64,000 bases of DNA from Stratiolaelaps scimitus. Lineage: Eukaryota > Arthropoda > Arachnida > Mesostigmata > Laelapidae. Shown here one piece after another: positions 48,583 through 60,769 of the stretch. Position numbers and translations under genes: made by a program. The notes under the pieces are model-generated. The model saw nothing but the letters and a program-made list of their open reading frames with translations, was not told the DNA's origin and made no database searches. The stretch covers positions 25,195,001 through 25,259,000 of the forward strand of contig JABWDB010000003.1 of NCBI GenBank assembly GCA_019614645.1, read 5' to 3'. Position 1 is the first letter of the stretch, and each line of letters starts with the position of its first letter.

Positions 48583-48900
48583 ATGCAAGACTGGTGGCGT
48601 ATGAATTTCTCCCATTGGCCCATGGATCATACGTCATGTGAAGAAGAAATAACGAAGCGTTTTAGTAATTCGCGGTTGGAGGGTCCGAAATCGCCAGGCA
48701 GCGCCTTCGTGCTTTGTGCTGTACTCGTTGTCGGCAGTGACGATGACACCCATCTAGCGGACATTGTGCCCATAACAACAGTAGCATCAATTATCCGCCG
48801 AGATACTCACATGAGCCACAAATCCCAAACACGCGCATATGCTTATTTACTGGTTGCAAGCACCACGCTAATAATATTTGACCTTCGTAAGAAGGCCTAG
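48583..48900 (+). CDS. Candidate 105-residue single-exon protein, unknown
   Basis: The frame runs from ATG at 48583 to TAG at 48898-48900 and is followed 14 bases later by AATAAA (48914-48919) and a GT-rich stretch, a plausible cleavage signal. The product has a basic N-terminal part, a short hydrophobic stretch (AFVLCAVLVVG) and a second hydrophobic stretch near the C-terminus. No homologue comes to mind. A frame of this length is not rare by chance in 64 kb. Confidence 0.2.
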   Translation: MQDWWRMNFSHWPMDHTSCEEEITKRFSNSRLEGPKSPGSAFVLCAVLVVGSDDDTHLADIVPITTVASIIRRDTHMSHKSQTRAYAYLLVASTTLIIFDLRKKA

Positions 48901-48949
48901 AACACGATTCCAAAATAAAATTGGTTTTATGTTTGCTCACATTTCCGCT

Positions 48950-51900
48950 TTTCAGCAAGAGAATCGGGAATCTTTCTTCGATCTGACAATAACTAACGCA
49001 TTTTTGAAAAAGCCGGAACTGAGCAGTCGAACCGTCGGAGATTAACGAAAAGTTGATGACATTTAAGCGTGTAATATATATATATATATAAGAAATTTCT
49101 GCACGAAATTAAGAATAAGTTGATATTATATAAACACTTTGCGCAAATGTATATTGTTTTTTATTTTGTCATGGCTTTTATAGCACAAGAGTAAAACGGG
49201 GAGTCAAAGTATCCGAGCGTGTGACGAAAATGTGTTAAACATTTTTTCACCATTATTATTTTTACGAGAACTAAGGCATACTACAATTGCGGTTCCGACC
49301 ATGAACCTCATTTTGAATGAAGGATATACGTATATATAGCTACCGGTGTGGGACCCGACGTTGAGGGCGCTGACCTCGGGCGTGAGAGAGACGGTGAGCT
49401 CGAGCTCCCCACCTGCAGGTCAACGGGTCTTAATTATCTCCGTTTTATTCAAAGCAGTAGCTGAGTTCGGCTGTTCAATCAAGGCTTCCCATGAAAGCCG
49501 GAGGATATGATGTTCGCTTCTCTTCGTTATCACGACTGCGAAGGCTGGAAAAATCCGCTGGCACCCCCCAATCACACGCCGCGGGCGAGGTGGAATCCAC
49601 TAATGAAATGAGCAAAAATCTTCTCTTCTAAACAAGTGGCACGAACAAAGTTCACGCAGCAGATGCTCCCTCCCTCGAAACCGGCCCATTGCTTACAGGC
49701 CCATTTCTATTGTCTTCGTCGCAGGCGAGATGTTGTAGTCGATTTTTCTGACGGGTCAAATGCCCGTCTATAAAATAGTACTATCTAATATTTTCTACTA
49801 TTACGACCTTGGTCGATTGGCTTCGCCGACGACAAGGGGGACGATACTTCGAACAAGTAATGAACAGTTTCCTAGACGCATATCAAATAATAAGACGACC
49901 TCGTGTTACCTTGATGTGTCGTCCAGAGATCTCTTATAATGGTGTGCAACCATTCAGATGGCAACGTGGCTTCCCAGGGATGATTCATGTAATACGCAGG
50001 AATTTTTTTTATTATTATGCACAAATAACTCTTTTTGTTAGCAGTTTTATTGATTTACCTGACTAACCTAATACTAGTAAAAGTAACAATAATGATAAGC
50101 ACGAATAGGAATGATAACAAAAATTCAGCTTTGCATAGTTCTTTGTAATTCGGTAAAATAAATTTCGAAGCCATCCATATTGAGCTGACCTTTTTGGACG
50201 GCACTCGGTCTAATGTCGTCATGCGATCTGTTTGGTCTGGTCTGTTTCCGGTTACAGAGACATATCTTGGCGACTGAATTTTTAGCTACAAATGTACGAG
50301 TTTTATTCGAGGTTTCATTATAAGTTATTTACTGTGTTAGTAGCATCCAGCGACTGTTCTTCAAACTTTCTTCGGACGGCAACGCATCAATTTCGTGGCC
50401 CATAAGATACGCAAATAGGAAAATCATTGTTGTACATTTGTATACTGTTATTATTATAGATCTAGAACAGCTGAGTAACTACAGTTAACCCAGCCTCTAA
50501 CTGCTTTACTCAAACATCATCAGAAACATATACGTAGAGTGCTACACCTGATCGTCCGGGCTCAACAAGTGAGGAAATTACCTGAGGATGAGTTACATAG
50601 AATGGTCTTAGGACAAGTCCAGATACGACCTTCGTAGACACATTATTGTAATGATTTTCTCTATTCTTGACGCGAGGCACGTATACTGTATATTTAATAA
50701 GTACGCATTATTATTACTTGTGAGGACAGCTTTCGAACAGCACAGCGTATAACACTTGATTATATAATTAAAAAAATATGCTATTTAATATTATGTTTAA
50801 AAATATGCTTTTTAATATTATGTTGACAATCTAGTATATCATACACAGGATTGCCGACCAGTCCATCAAAGCAATAAATATAGTGCATTCGTATGCAGAA
50901 GACTAGTATTCGTGGCAACACAATTAGTCCGTAGTCTGATGACGAAATCTCACTCCATGTTTACCCCATAAAATACAGCGTATTTTCAGTCGATCAACGA
51001 TAGAAATGTTCGCGAATATGACGTCTTGACCATAGACATATGGCCATGTATACTTGTACTGATATTTCGTGCTTGCATTCAAGCGTGTGCTGCATTTTGA
51101 TATCCGAGAGCTGGACGACGCTCAGAATATCTATTACATGTAAGCTGAATTTCGAATACTGATCATAAGGCGACAGATCAAAATCTCGAACCAAATAATA
51201 ATCTGAAGTATAAATCTAACCTGACTACGACTGCTGCTGTTACGTACTGAGCAGTGCTCGGGGTATCTTAAAGTATTCATCTCACTCTTGGGGTTAATCG
51301 TTGTTTGGGGTGATATTTTCTAGGGCGACAAGATGAAAATATCTCAGGGACCTATTCAAGATATGGAAATCACGAATGAATATAAAACAAGCTCCAAAAA
51401 CATACATATGAATTCATTTCTAAACGAGCTATTCTCAGGCCAAAGATAGATGCTTCTGCAGCTGGTCAAATCGTACAGTTATACGACAGGCGACATACAA
51501 ATGCAGTTCATTTGAGCTTCTCTTCCACAAATATTTACGGCTATTTTTATGCCACGGCCAGCGTATAGTTGTGTATAGACGTTAATGCTGCTTCTGAACG
51601 CTGAAGTGTCTCTAATTTAAGCATTTTTACTCATTATTTGCAGACACATTCACATCGGTTGATATCTTGCTCATGGCTCACAAGGTGTGCCAAGGCGCGT
51701 AGACATATACGTGGTGTATTGGCTAAATGTCAATATTTCGGCAAGAAACTTCGATGACAAGGTTGAAACTCGCACTTTGTTCTGACCTTATCTCGATTTA
51801 ACAGATGAAGAATTTACAGCTACGTGGATTTTGTAAGTCGAAACGCGCTAGACATCTCACGGTGGCGTCAGAGTTTGAGGACATTTTTACTCTAAAAGAA

Positions 51901-52740
51901 TAAAATAAATACCTTAATAATAATAATAATAATAAATCACTTTAGAGTTATGACGTGATTTACACTGTTCTCCCCGTTGTGGGCGTGAATGCTAGCTTAG
52001 AAAATTATGGCCTAACGAAGTACTCTGCAGATAACTTACTATAACACGTTTCTTGGGGAAAGATTGCTAGTTGTCGTTTTCGAAATTACTTGTATGAAAT
52101 TAATTGCGTGCTGACCACTTGTACGTACTTCATATAAGTAACGAAATAACAAAAACCTTTTAAGAAAGATATTTGAAAGTCATCAAAATAGTACAACATT
52201 GTAGCATTGCGATGTTGACATAGAGTAATAAATACTAATTTGTTTCCAGATTATCTAATTGATCCATCATATAAATCGATGACATATCACTAAATAGTGA
52301 TAGACGTCCCATAACGTAGTGGCTATACGTAAGAAAAAAAATTTGTAAACTTGCAAGATATGGCATCTAGCAGCACGTCCAATTCAAAGGCTAACATTGT
52401 GTCAACGGGGGTTAATTTGACCGTTCTGTTGGGCTTGTGGACGGGTTGCTCGACGTGAATTGCCGTTTTCAATACAGTGAACTGACCCCATTGAACAAAA
52501 TTGCGTTATCCCCGACAGAAAACCCTCGGCAGACAGCAACGCTGTGTCCCTCAAACAAATACTACTCAAACATTTCTCAGTGAATGACACAAGCGACCAC
52601 AACGGCGGTGAAACCGTTCGTCGCTCGCGATTTGACGCCGTCGATGTAAAAACAAGTGTTCCATTTCTACGATTCCAATTGCCAGCTGGTCAGTCTACGT
52701 CATATGATTACCCGTACTATTCGGCATGATTCATCTAGAA
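48950..52740. other. Intergenic sequence, no supported gene
   Basis: AT-rich. Contains (AT)n at 49074-49091, a 12-bp palindrome at 49396-49407, a 27-bp tandem duplication at 50771-50824 and an AAT tract near 51915-51935. Confidence 0.5.
50771..50824. repeat. Tandem duplication, two 27-bp AT-rich units
   Basis: AAATATGCTATTTAATATTA is repeated 27 bp later as AAATATGCTTTTTAATATTA. Confidence 0.85.
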
Positions 52741-52776
52741 GGAATATCTCTTCGTCTTCCATCGCGGAAATGTGTT

Positions 52777-52802
52777 TGAGAGAGAGAGAGAGAGAGAGAG
52801 AG
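52777..52802. repeat. (GA)n microsatellite
   Basis: A perfect GA tract at the left edge of a GC-rich island; a possible GAGA-factor site. Confidence 0.9.
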
Positions 52803-53149
52803 ACAGGATAGATAGAGAGAAAGCACCAGCAGATGCCACTATAGGCCAGTGAATAAATAGCCTAGTCAGTTAACTTGTTATATTCGTTCAGTGAACGCGC
52901 CGACGGCGGGAAGAGACGCAGCAGCAGCATCGACAGATCGGGGGTCGCCGACATCTGCTTGGCCAACTGAATCCCAGTCCGTTTCCGTTAACTTCACTTT
53001 TATTCGCTATGGATTTCTCGTCACTAGCTCACCCAAGCGTTCAGCATTGCGCCTTAGCAACAGCAAGCTAGATCATCACCGGCACGAGGTACAGCGGCGG
53101 CACCAACAACAACAACAGCAATACAAAAGGCAAGAGAACTACGACCAGT

Positions 53150-53184
53150 TCATCGTCGTCGTCGTCGTCATCATCATCATCATC
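53150..53184. repeat. TCG/TCA trinucleotide array
   Basis: GTC units pass into ATC units over about 35 bp. Confidence 0.9.
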
Positions 53185-53927
53185 AGCAAAAGTAACACCG
53201 ACTCCAGCAAACTGCAGCAGCAAATGCCACTATAACAAGGAAACCAGCCGGATCACCATTCAGCATATGCTCCATCTCTCTCTCTCTCTGTTTCCCACTC
53301 ATTCGGCTGTGTGCCTGTCTGTGCCTCCGTGGCAACGCTGACGTCGAGTGACTCCAAAGACCCCACCATCGCCGCCAATGACATATAGTTCTTCTCCGGC
53401 TGAGGTTTTTGCGAAGGGATCAATTCTGCTGCAAACGATCAACAGCGTATGCAGCGCTGTGCCTTGGCTGTTGTTGATGTTGCTGCAGCTGCTGCTGCAG
53501 CTGCTGATGATGCGCTCCATGTGTGGCTGTTGGTGTAAGCAAGGCTGGCGGCATATGTAGAAAACTTTTGAAGGAGAGTTGCTGTGATGCTGGACCATCA
53601 CGGTGCTCGACGCGGCTCGAAGCCCACAGAGCTGCCATGAGCTTAAGGGCGATATCACCTATTATAATTGACTACGATTGACCGAAGCATCACCAGTAGA
53701 TACGGAAGCAGAACGCACAAGAGCAGCAATGTAACTACCACTTAGCAGAAATCTTGTACGAATAATGTGGTATAACTAAATGTGGTGATATAACGTTCAC
53801 CTACCCCCGTGTCTAGTCCCCTGGAAATCCCGAATCTTAAAAGAGAGAGAAATTGCTGAACGTTCCCGAGCTGTACCAAACATGATTAATGGATAACTTT
53901 CTCAATGTTTCTTTCTCTAGCTCTCTC

Positions 53928-53932
<5 letters not shown>

Positions 53933-53959
<27 letters not shown>
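53933..53959. repeat. (CT)n microsatellite
   Basis: Perfect CT tract of about 27 bp. Confidence 0.9.
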
Positions 53960-54087
53960 GTTTCGAGTTGCCCACAATGACGCACGTGATTGTAGGGACC
54001 AGTCCGTCAACAGCCGCACGCAATCGCCACAGCGGACCATAGACGCAACGCCGCTCGAGTTTCATATATAATTAGGTAAGGACGAGC

Positions 54088-54165
54088 ATGTTCTCTCTGC
54101 TGCCACGCTTCGGACGTCGCAAGACCTGTGCGAGTGAAGAATCACCCAGCGTGCCCGTGCGTTCA
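54088..54165 (+). CDS. Candidate first coding exon, unknown product
   Basis: Twenty-six codons from ATG (MFSLLPRFGRRKTCASEESP) end in phase 0 at a strong donor, TCA before gtaagt (54166). It lies just downstream of a repeat-rich, 5'UTR-like island. Short basic-then-acidic N-termini like this occur in many signalling and cytoskeletal proteins, so no family can be named. The downstream exon may lie beyond this window. Confidence 0.28.
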
Positions 54166-54420
54166 GTAAGTATTGCGGTGCGCTTGTTCATATTCGAAGC
54201 ACGGCTTGAGGATATGCATTGGTGCATTGCACTAACAGCAGGACGCGGGGCAGCGAATGCACTATGGGCTACTGTGTCGTGCGGAGAGATCTGAGAGTAG
54301 TTTCTGTCGAGGCCGTGGGTCGGCGGGCGGGACGGTGAACTCCCTTGGCGTCAGTATGCTGTTAGATTATTCGACGCGACGTAGAGAAGCCCGTCGAGAG
54401 TGCGCTATGTCATGATGCAG

Positions 54421-57400
54421 TTTTTTTTCTTGTCATTGAAATCTGCCCTATTGAATCATGTCAATCAAGGAGGATTTGAGAAAGTTGCTCTGAGTGAGAA
54501 CGTGTGATCTTGCTGGCCAAGTGGTGAACGTCGTCCTTGAACGGGAGCATGTCGAACTGAGTTATATTTAAGTCGATTCTACATAATTACGTAGACGAAC
54601 CGTTGCTCCTGATGTGGATAAATCCTGGCCGTCTGAGCGGACACGGCCTTGCTGCGAATAGCAGTGAGAGGGATGCAAAAGCTCGCGAAGCGTCGCGCAT
54701 AGTATATAACATGTTTAGATACGAGTCAGAATTAACAATCTCAACGTGAGTTCAGCATCGAACGTTGAAACTAGGTGGGCTGCGGTCTTCAACGGCACTG
54801 ACGGACGGAACCCGTCTCTTAGCTCATACAAAAACGACATTCAACTCGTCAACGCAAAACGCTTATCGGCTCTCTTATAGGGCGTTGGTTTTAGGATGTG
54901 CCCATGTCGGGCCGATATATGTAACTGAGACCTGACTAAACAATATTTTTCAACAATGCCAATTTTATTGTCAAAGTAAACAATTGAGAAAGTATCTTAC
55001 AAACATGACCTTTCAAATTCAGTTCCACACAAATGCTAGTCCGTCGAAAGTCAATGTATGTCATCTGGTCGATCCATGTGTCTGCGGATATAACTCAATC
55101 GTATTTGTAATAATACATAAATGCAGTTTCGAATGCAGCGATACATGCGGATATAATGCGAACTTTATCGAATGTCGGAATTACTGAGATGATTCGATCG
55201 AGTCATATCGTATGTTGTCGGTGAGGTGGCGTCTATTTTGCCAAGAGTAATGTTGTTGTCAAATTAACAACACAGTATCAACAAATTAAAGATTCATCAA
55301 ATTTAGACATGGCTCCCAGCCAACTGCACTTTCCCGCATAAATAGACTAGACATGATAGAGGATAACGATATCAAAAGAGGAGAAGAGACGGCCTAGCAC
55401 TAACGAAACATTGGACTAAAAGTAAAAAATAAATGTTTGCCATATCGTCCCCGTTGTGGAGGCCAACCCGTTGGCATCGGAGTCAAGGTTCGTAGTTATC
55501 GCAACAGTAACAGCGGGACTCCTTACAGACAACGGCTCCGCCCTGTACGTGAGCCTGAGAACTGAGAGATTGTATCGAAGGAGAACAGAAGGCAAATTAT
55601 GAGAGGCACGAAAGATTCCCTTTTACAGGACGTCGAATGGCAGGACGTCGAACTTCCTGATCCCGATGAGACGTCGCTCTCTGTGAGACAGCCTCACCAA
55701 CGAGTGGCGATATTTGCAGTAGCAACGAACGATGATAATAATAATGATGAGATAGCAAAGCCTATTTTTAGATGACGATGGCAATAGACTGTTGTCACTG
55801 TTCAAATAATAGACCTCATTCCAAGACATGTCCACTCCATGGGCACCGGAGACGATTTGGGTAGAGTGACGCGGCGAATGCTGCTTCACCCCTTGCTCTC
55901 GATCTAATAATATACACTCGTAAACAGAGAGAGAAAGAGAGAGACGGCGAACGCTAGAAACCTGGCGAGTGAGGGTAGCAGCTATTATAATCGATAGCGG
56001 CAGACATCGAAATTATATCTGCGAAGAGGGGACTCGTATTCGAAATGTTGTTAGTACCATCCAACAATATATATGCATAGGTAAACTGAGTTCACGTACG
56101 TGTTATAGTTGTACGCAACGGCATCCAATTCTGCGGCGCACACTTGTATCACTCGTCATGCTGAAGCTAAACGAAGCATCCAGTTTTATGATCTATGCAA
56201 GAGGTTCATTTACTAGATGAGTGGAATATTATATAATAGCTATACAATGGCAATGGTTGCATACAGTATTGGTGTTTGATCGATGGTAGATTTTGGGAAT
56301 GGCGTATACCTGGGTGGCACGGGTTAGATTTGGCCCAGTCGACCCTGTTTTATCGACGATCACGTGTTTGGACAATTGATCAAGTCGGTTGTTCCACAAA
56401 TAAAGACTAGAATAACTCGGAGGGAGAGCGTGGGGTGTGCTCGTGCAACTCGGTGCGTTCTGTCCCCTGTTCTGAAAGCACGGTACAACCCAAAACGTCG
56501 TCGACGTCTTAAATGCCAACCTGCTAATTATAGCTTGCTAATCATTATCATTAACAAGCAATCGCCACGTCAGCGGCAACAGCAACGATAACAACAACAA
56601 GCGGCACACATAGAAATTAGGTAGCCCTGCAAGGTATCTCGGCGCAATGGCTAACCTATGATGGAAACTTTGTAAGGCTAATAGCTTGCAGTTGAGGACA
56701 ATATGGTAGTTGGTATTATATAGCAATAGCAACAGAACTAGCGGAAGCCGTAGTAACGTCAGAATTAATAACAATAATAATAATGATAATAGCTCTCAAA
56801 TATACACCGAACGGCTGTAAGCACACAAGAAAAGTTTTCGACTGGTGTACCTGCTCAACCTGCGCGGCGTTCACCCAGCGGGATCTTCGTTCGGTGACGG
56901 TGTTTGGCAAAAGACTGTTGGCGGATCGAGCAATGCCAACCGGCGAAAATCTCTGAAAGACTACCTCTAACACATGTCGTGATCGTTAGAGACGTTACAG
57001 ACATTAGTGATGTTGTATTATGTATTGAATTATAATATTTGCGAATACTTCAGCTATTTGTTTGATCAGCGAATACTGTTAGCTACGAACAATGCAATGG
57101 CCGTAAACGCTTGATCTGTGATTTCGATTCGCCCTCCTCGATGCATTGATTATTTATCGCTCATTCCGTGAGAGTACACATTCATTTGTGCTGGAGGAAG
57201 TACAACGAGTCGTGGTGTTCCTTCAGCACACTCAGGATGTGGTGCCATTCTCTGTCGAATGCCGGTCTGATGTTAGCGAGAGTCGCTAACAGATCGATTG
57301 AACAGGCTTTTTGTCCCATCAACGTCTCGTTGATGCAGCCCGAGGGGCATGCATGCGGCGATGTCTTTATAATGTGTGTGTTTGTGTGTTTATACGATGC

Positions 57401-58420
57401 GTTTATGTTGTTCATTTGGTGGTGTGTTTTATTCTGTCAGTTATTAATAATCATTTCATAAGGAAATAGCAAGTGGACCAATTCGCTCAAGTATTTAATT
57501 ATTAGCACTACGGTATCATCAGACAATTAAATGTCATTAGATCGCTTAGAACATAGGGAAAGAGAGCCGTGTCAAAACGGTGAACGCAAACGATCAGTTA
57601 GACTCAAAGGTTAGAGAAAGTTGCTTAAATTTAGCGAATTTGCTCAAACGACGTTCAGCACCTATAGCTTACGGCAATCGCTAGACGTATCTCGAGTAAA
57701 CGGACTTTCTCTCAATAGCGGCTTTTGACAGTTCGTCAACGTCTACGACGAAACGCAATGGCAACACACGCTACAAGTGATATACCTAGTTTTGACTTTG
57801 AGTGAGTAAATTCTGGATTTTCGGCTAACGAACGCCTAACACTGAGTCTGATTTTGGATGACTATTACTTTAATTCGGGTTATCTATCTCTATCTTTTGT
57901 CCTGTGCACAGTGAACCTCTGGAGTGTATCAACTCTTGCGGCGATGTGAACTGGCAGAGCAGCTTTGGACCGTTAAAGGAAGTGTAGTGTTCGAGACAGC
58001 TATCTCTGCCGTGGCTATAATTATAAACGATTAGAAGACGCCAATGGCCAACAGTTTTCCACCTTTGCTTAACCTAAAGACCTAGCAGCCTCGGTCAATC
58101 AGATAATTACTTGCCGGAAAAGGACGACTCCTTGAGGCTTTTTCCACAATACTTTGTCGCAAAGTGTATTCTTGTCCACAGGCGAAAACAGATATTTATA
58201 CGTTAGACGGAATGCCACCGCTATCGGGTACTCACTAAATTTTTGACATATTTAAAATAAGGATTTCTATTATATACGATAGATTTGGAGAAGTGCCGTA
58301 ATGTCGACTGCCTCCTCCCTCTCAGGTTTTGTCTGTCGTTATGCTTTCAATTCGTTGGGGAATTGATTCCCCGTTTTAGGAATGAAACCAAAGCTGATGA
58401 AGATGGATGCTCAATTTTCC
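54421..58420. other. Intergenic or intronic sequence, no supported gene
   Basis: AT-rich. A - strand frame at 57182-57415 (GQKACSIDLLATLANIRPAF) is protein-like, but the + strand is also open there. Nothing else recognised. Confidence 0.45.
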
Positions 58421-58422
58421 AT

Positions 58423-58490
58423 GTAAAGGTAAAGGTATATTGGTATATTAAAGGAGCTGCAATTTTACAATGCTTAAGCTCTCTTGTCGT
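58423..58490 (-). repeat. SINE-like repeat, copy C (3' part)
   Basis: On the - strand it reads AAGAGAGCTTAAGCATTGT, AAAATTGCAGCTCCTTTAA, TATACCAATATACC and CTTTAC units. Closest to copy B. Confidence 0.7.
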
Positions 58491-58499
58491 ACGTACATT

Positions 58500-59950
58500 A
58501 CAGGGGACCCAAGTAAAGCAGCCCCCGCCAGTTTTACCCTAGGCAATTTTGTTCGACTGCAAGGCTTTCCATCATAATGTACACTGCTGTGTTTGATAAT
58601 AATTGAAAAAGTAGCGAAATATAACAATTAGAACAATTAGAATTGAAAATTGTAAAGGCAAACGCAGCTATAGTGCGTAGCTCTGCTTGATATAAATGCA
58701 CGTGTGCAACTCGTTTGGACAACTTCGGACACTCGCCAATAGCGGCAATAAATAAGGCACACCGACAGATTTACAGTCGAATAATGAAATAATTAGTCAG
58801 CTTGCTGGTAAGACGATCTAGCTTAATTTTGAGATTGCGATATCGTTTCGCTCTCACGAGAAGTTGGCGTGTTCGAGCTGTACAGTTCATTCAACTGATT
58901 CATTGAGTGGAGATGGTGGGACCCCTTGGCAGCACGCACCTTGCTTGACTGAGTTGGCCCATTTCTCTACAGAGTCAGTACCAGTCAACTGTCGACAGGA
59001 GTTACTAATATGTTTTTCTCTCTTTGCGTATAACGGTAAAAGATGAGCGTTGCGTAATAAATAGTGACACACTATCTTCTGCTTCGTCGGGGATTTGCAA
59101 AGCGGTGTTTAATTAGCTGTCAAACATGAGGAGAGTAATAAAGATAATCAATCAATCTACGTCGATCGAAAGGATCAGAATACAGCTAGCGATGTTATAC
59201 AGTAGTAGTGGTAGTAGTCGTCGTCGTTCAAATTTTACTCTAGACTCGTGTTTAGTTACAGTTAGTATGTAATCGATTATTCCGATAGGTTCGGCATCCC
59301 TCTTTTGTGAACAAATCTAGGACGGTCATAAGACTAACATGCCTCCTCGTACTGACACCAGCAGGTAGGCAGATATCTGTCGCCTCCACTATTGTTACCG
59401 AGCAACTGTTCTGCTGCTAAGTCAACAGCTCAACTCAGCCAGTCAGCGAGTGGGTGAGTCATTCGGATGACGTTTTAGTGTGTCGTAAATCTTCCGTGGG
59501 CCATCTACTGCGACGCCACTACAACGGACAATCAATAGCAATAGTAATAGACATAATAGTAATATAATAAAAAAAAAATGATAATAATAATAATAGAAAC
59601 GAGTGGTTCTTTTGACGGCGCCAGTTGCGAAAGAGACATGGTCAGACGGGATACGACGTCTAAGTGTTTTGAAATCCAGAAGTGAGGTGTGGGCCTGGCA
59701 CAACTTGTTAATAATTGGAAGGAGGCCATATGTCTGAAACGCTTCTGAAACTGAATCCCCACGGTTACCTACAACAGCCACTCACGTGGGGCGTCGCTCT
59801 GATCTGATTTCACCACCGCCCAACGACTAATAACTTTATATCCACTCCCCGAAATTGATTCCGTATCAGAGAAGAGGAACAGGCATCATTTGGTATATTC
59901 AAAAGAGACTTCTGACAGGAAATCCTCGCCCTTTGAGGCACCGGATGAAT
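58500..59950. other. Intergenic sequence, no supported gene
   Basis: Contains an A-run and AAT tract near 59560-59600. No domain or splice-bounded frame recognised. Confidence 0.5.
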
Positions 59951-59954
59951 ATCA

Positions 59955-60640
59955 TGACTGCATAGCATTTGGGTGTCACCAGTTCAACGTAAGCGTACCA
60001 TTTAAGATGCTCTTAAAGCACTAGACCAAGGCACTTATACCTCCCGACAAAAAAGGGAGAAAGCTCCCAACAGCAATTGTATGTGGAACAAAGTAAGACC
60101 GGTTTTGTCAACACTTGACTATAGACCAAACAATTGAAAGTTTATTTTAAAAAATCCTCCACCATTGCTCATCACTGCTTGTTTGAGCGCAGACGGACGG
60201 ATGCTAAATATAAGTAAGGTGTCATCGGCAGAGACATAATCGTCTTGCAACAATCAACTGCAGATCTCTTGACATGAATGAATCAACGGCAGATGTATAA
60301 AATTCATCAGAATGATGGATGATAAATATGAAGTGACCCATAATAGATCCTAGCGGCGGCGTTCCTGTATTGATCTCAAGACAAGATGATTCGGTATTGC
60401 CTACCTTGACGGACGGTCTCCTTCTATGGGACAAATATGAATGAAACCACTTAACGAATCACAGCTGAGCAACTAGAGTATTTGTTAGAAAAACGAGTAG
60501 CTCACGCAGTTGACAGCGGCCGCTACATCCAAAAAGATAAAATAGAAAGCAAAGGAGATTATTCTCCACACTCTCGGTAACCTCTTTCCATACGTGTGGC
60601 AGGACTAACTCGGTTGAACGTAATCTACGAAAAGCGAACT
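59955..60640 (-). pseudogene. LINE reverse-transcriptase fragment (jockey/CR1-like)
   Basis: Reading the - strand across frames gives motif A (FLDVAAAVNCVS at about 60500-60535, with the first catalytic Asp), WFHSYLSHRRRPSVKVGNTE, NTGTPPLGSIMGHFIFI (normally GVPQGSILGPLLFI), SADDTLLIF at about 60210-60235 (normally YADD), FKINFQLFGL, and the thumb-region YKCLGLV near 60030. Stops and frameshifts separate the blocks. The 5' side ends near an (AT)n tract; no 3' end is visible. Confidence 0.78.
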
Positions 60641-60679
60641 GGCACAGCAAAACGAAGCGAATACCACCTCACCCGTTCC

Positions 60680-60759
60680 ATATATGTATATATATATATA
60701 TATAACATAAAAATTCCGTCCGCATTCTCCGTCATAAATATATATATATATATATATAT
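60680..60759. repeat. Paired (AT)n microsatellites
   Basis: AT tracts at 60680-60704 and 60737-60759, separated by 32 bp. Confidence 0.9.
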
Positions 60760-60769
60760 GAAGCTTCAG

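Larger units (their letters stand above)
52803..54420 (+). promoter_or_regulatory. GC-rich, repeat-rich island, candidate 5' region of an unidentified gene
   Basis: It holds CAG/CAA runs near 53095-53130, a TCG-to-TCA array at 53150-53184, repeated CAGCTG E-boxes near 53485-53510, and (CT)n at 53933-53959, with CG-rich sequence to 54420. Such composition is common in long 5'UTR exons of arthropod developmental genes. The strand is inferred from the candidate exon at 54088. Confidence 0.3.

Noticed and set aside
52891..53235. 114-codon + strand frame with Gln, Val and Ile runs
   Set aside because: The runs come from CAA/CAG and TCG/TCA arrays; no ATG context or domain. More likely 5'UTR-like sequence.
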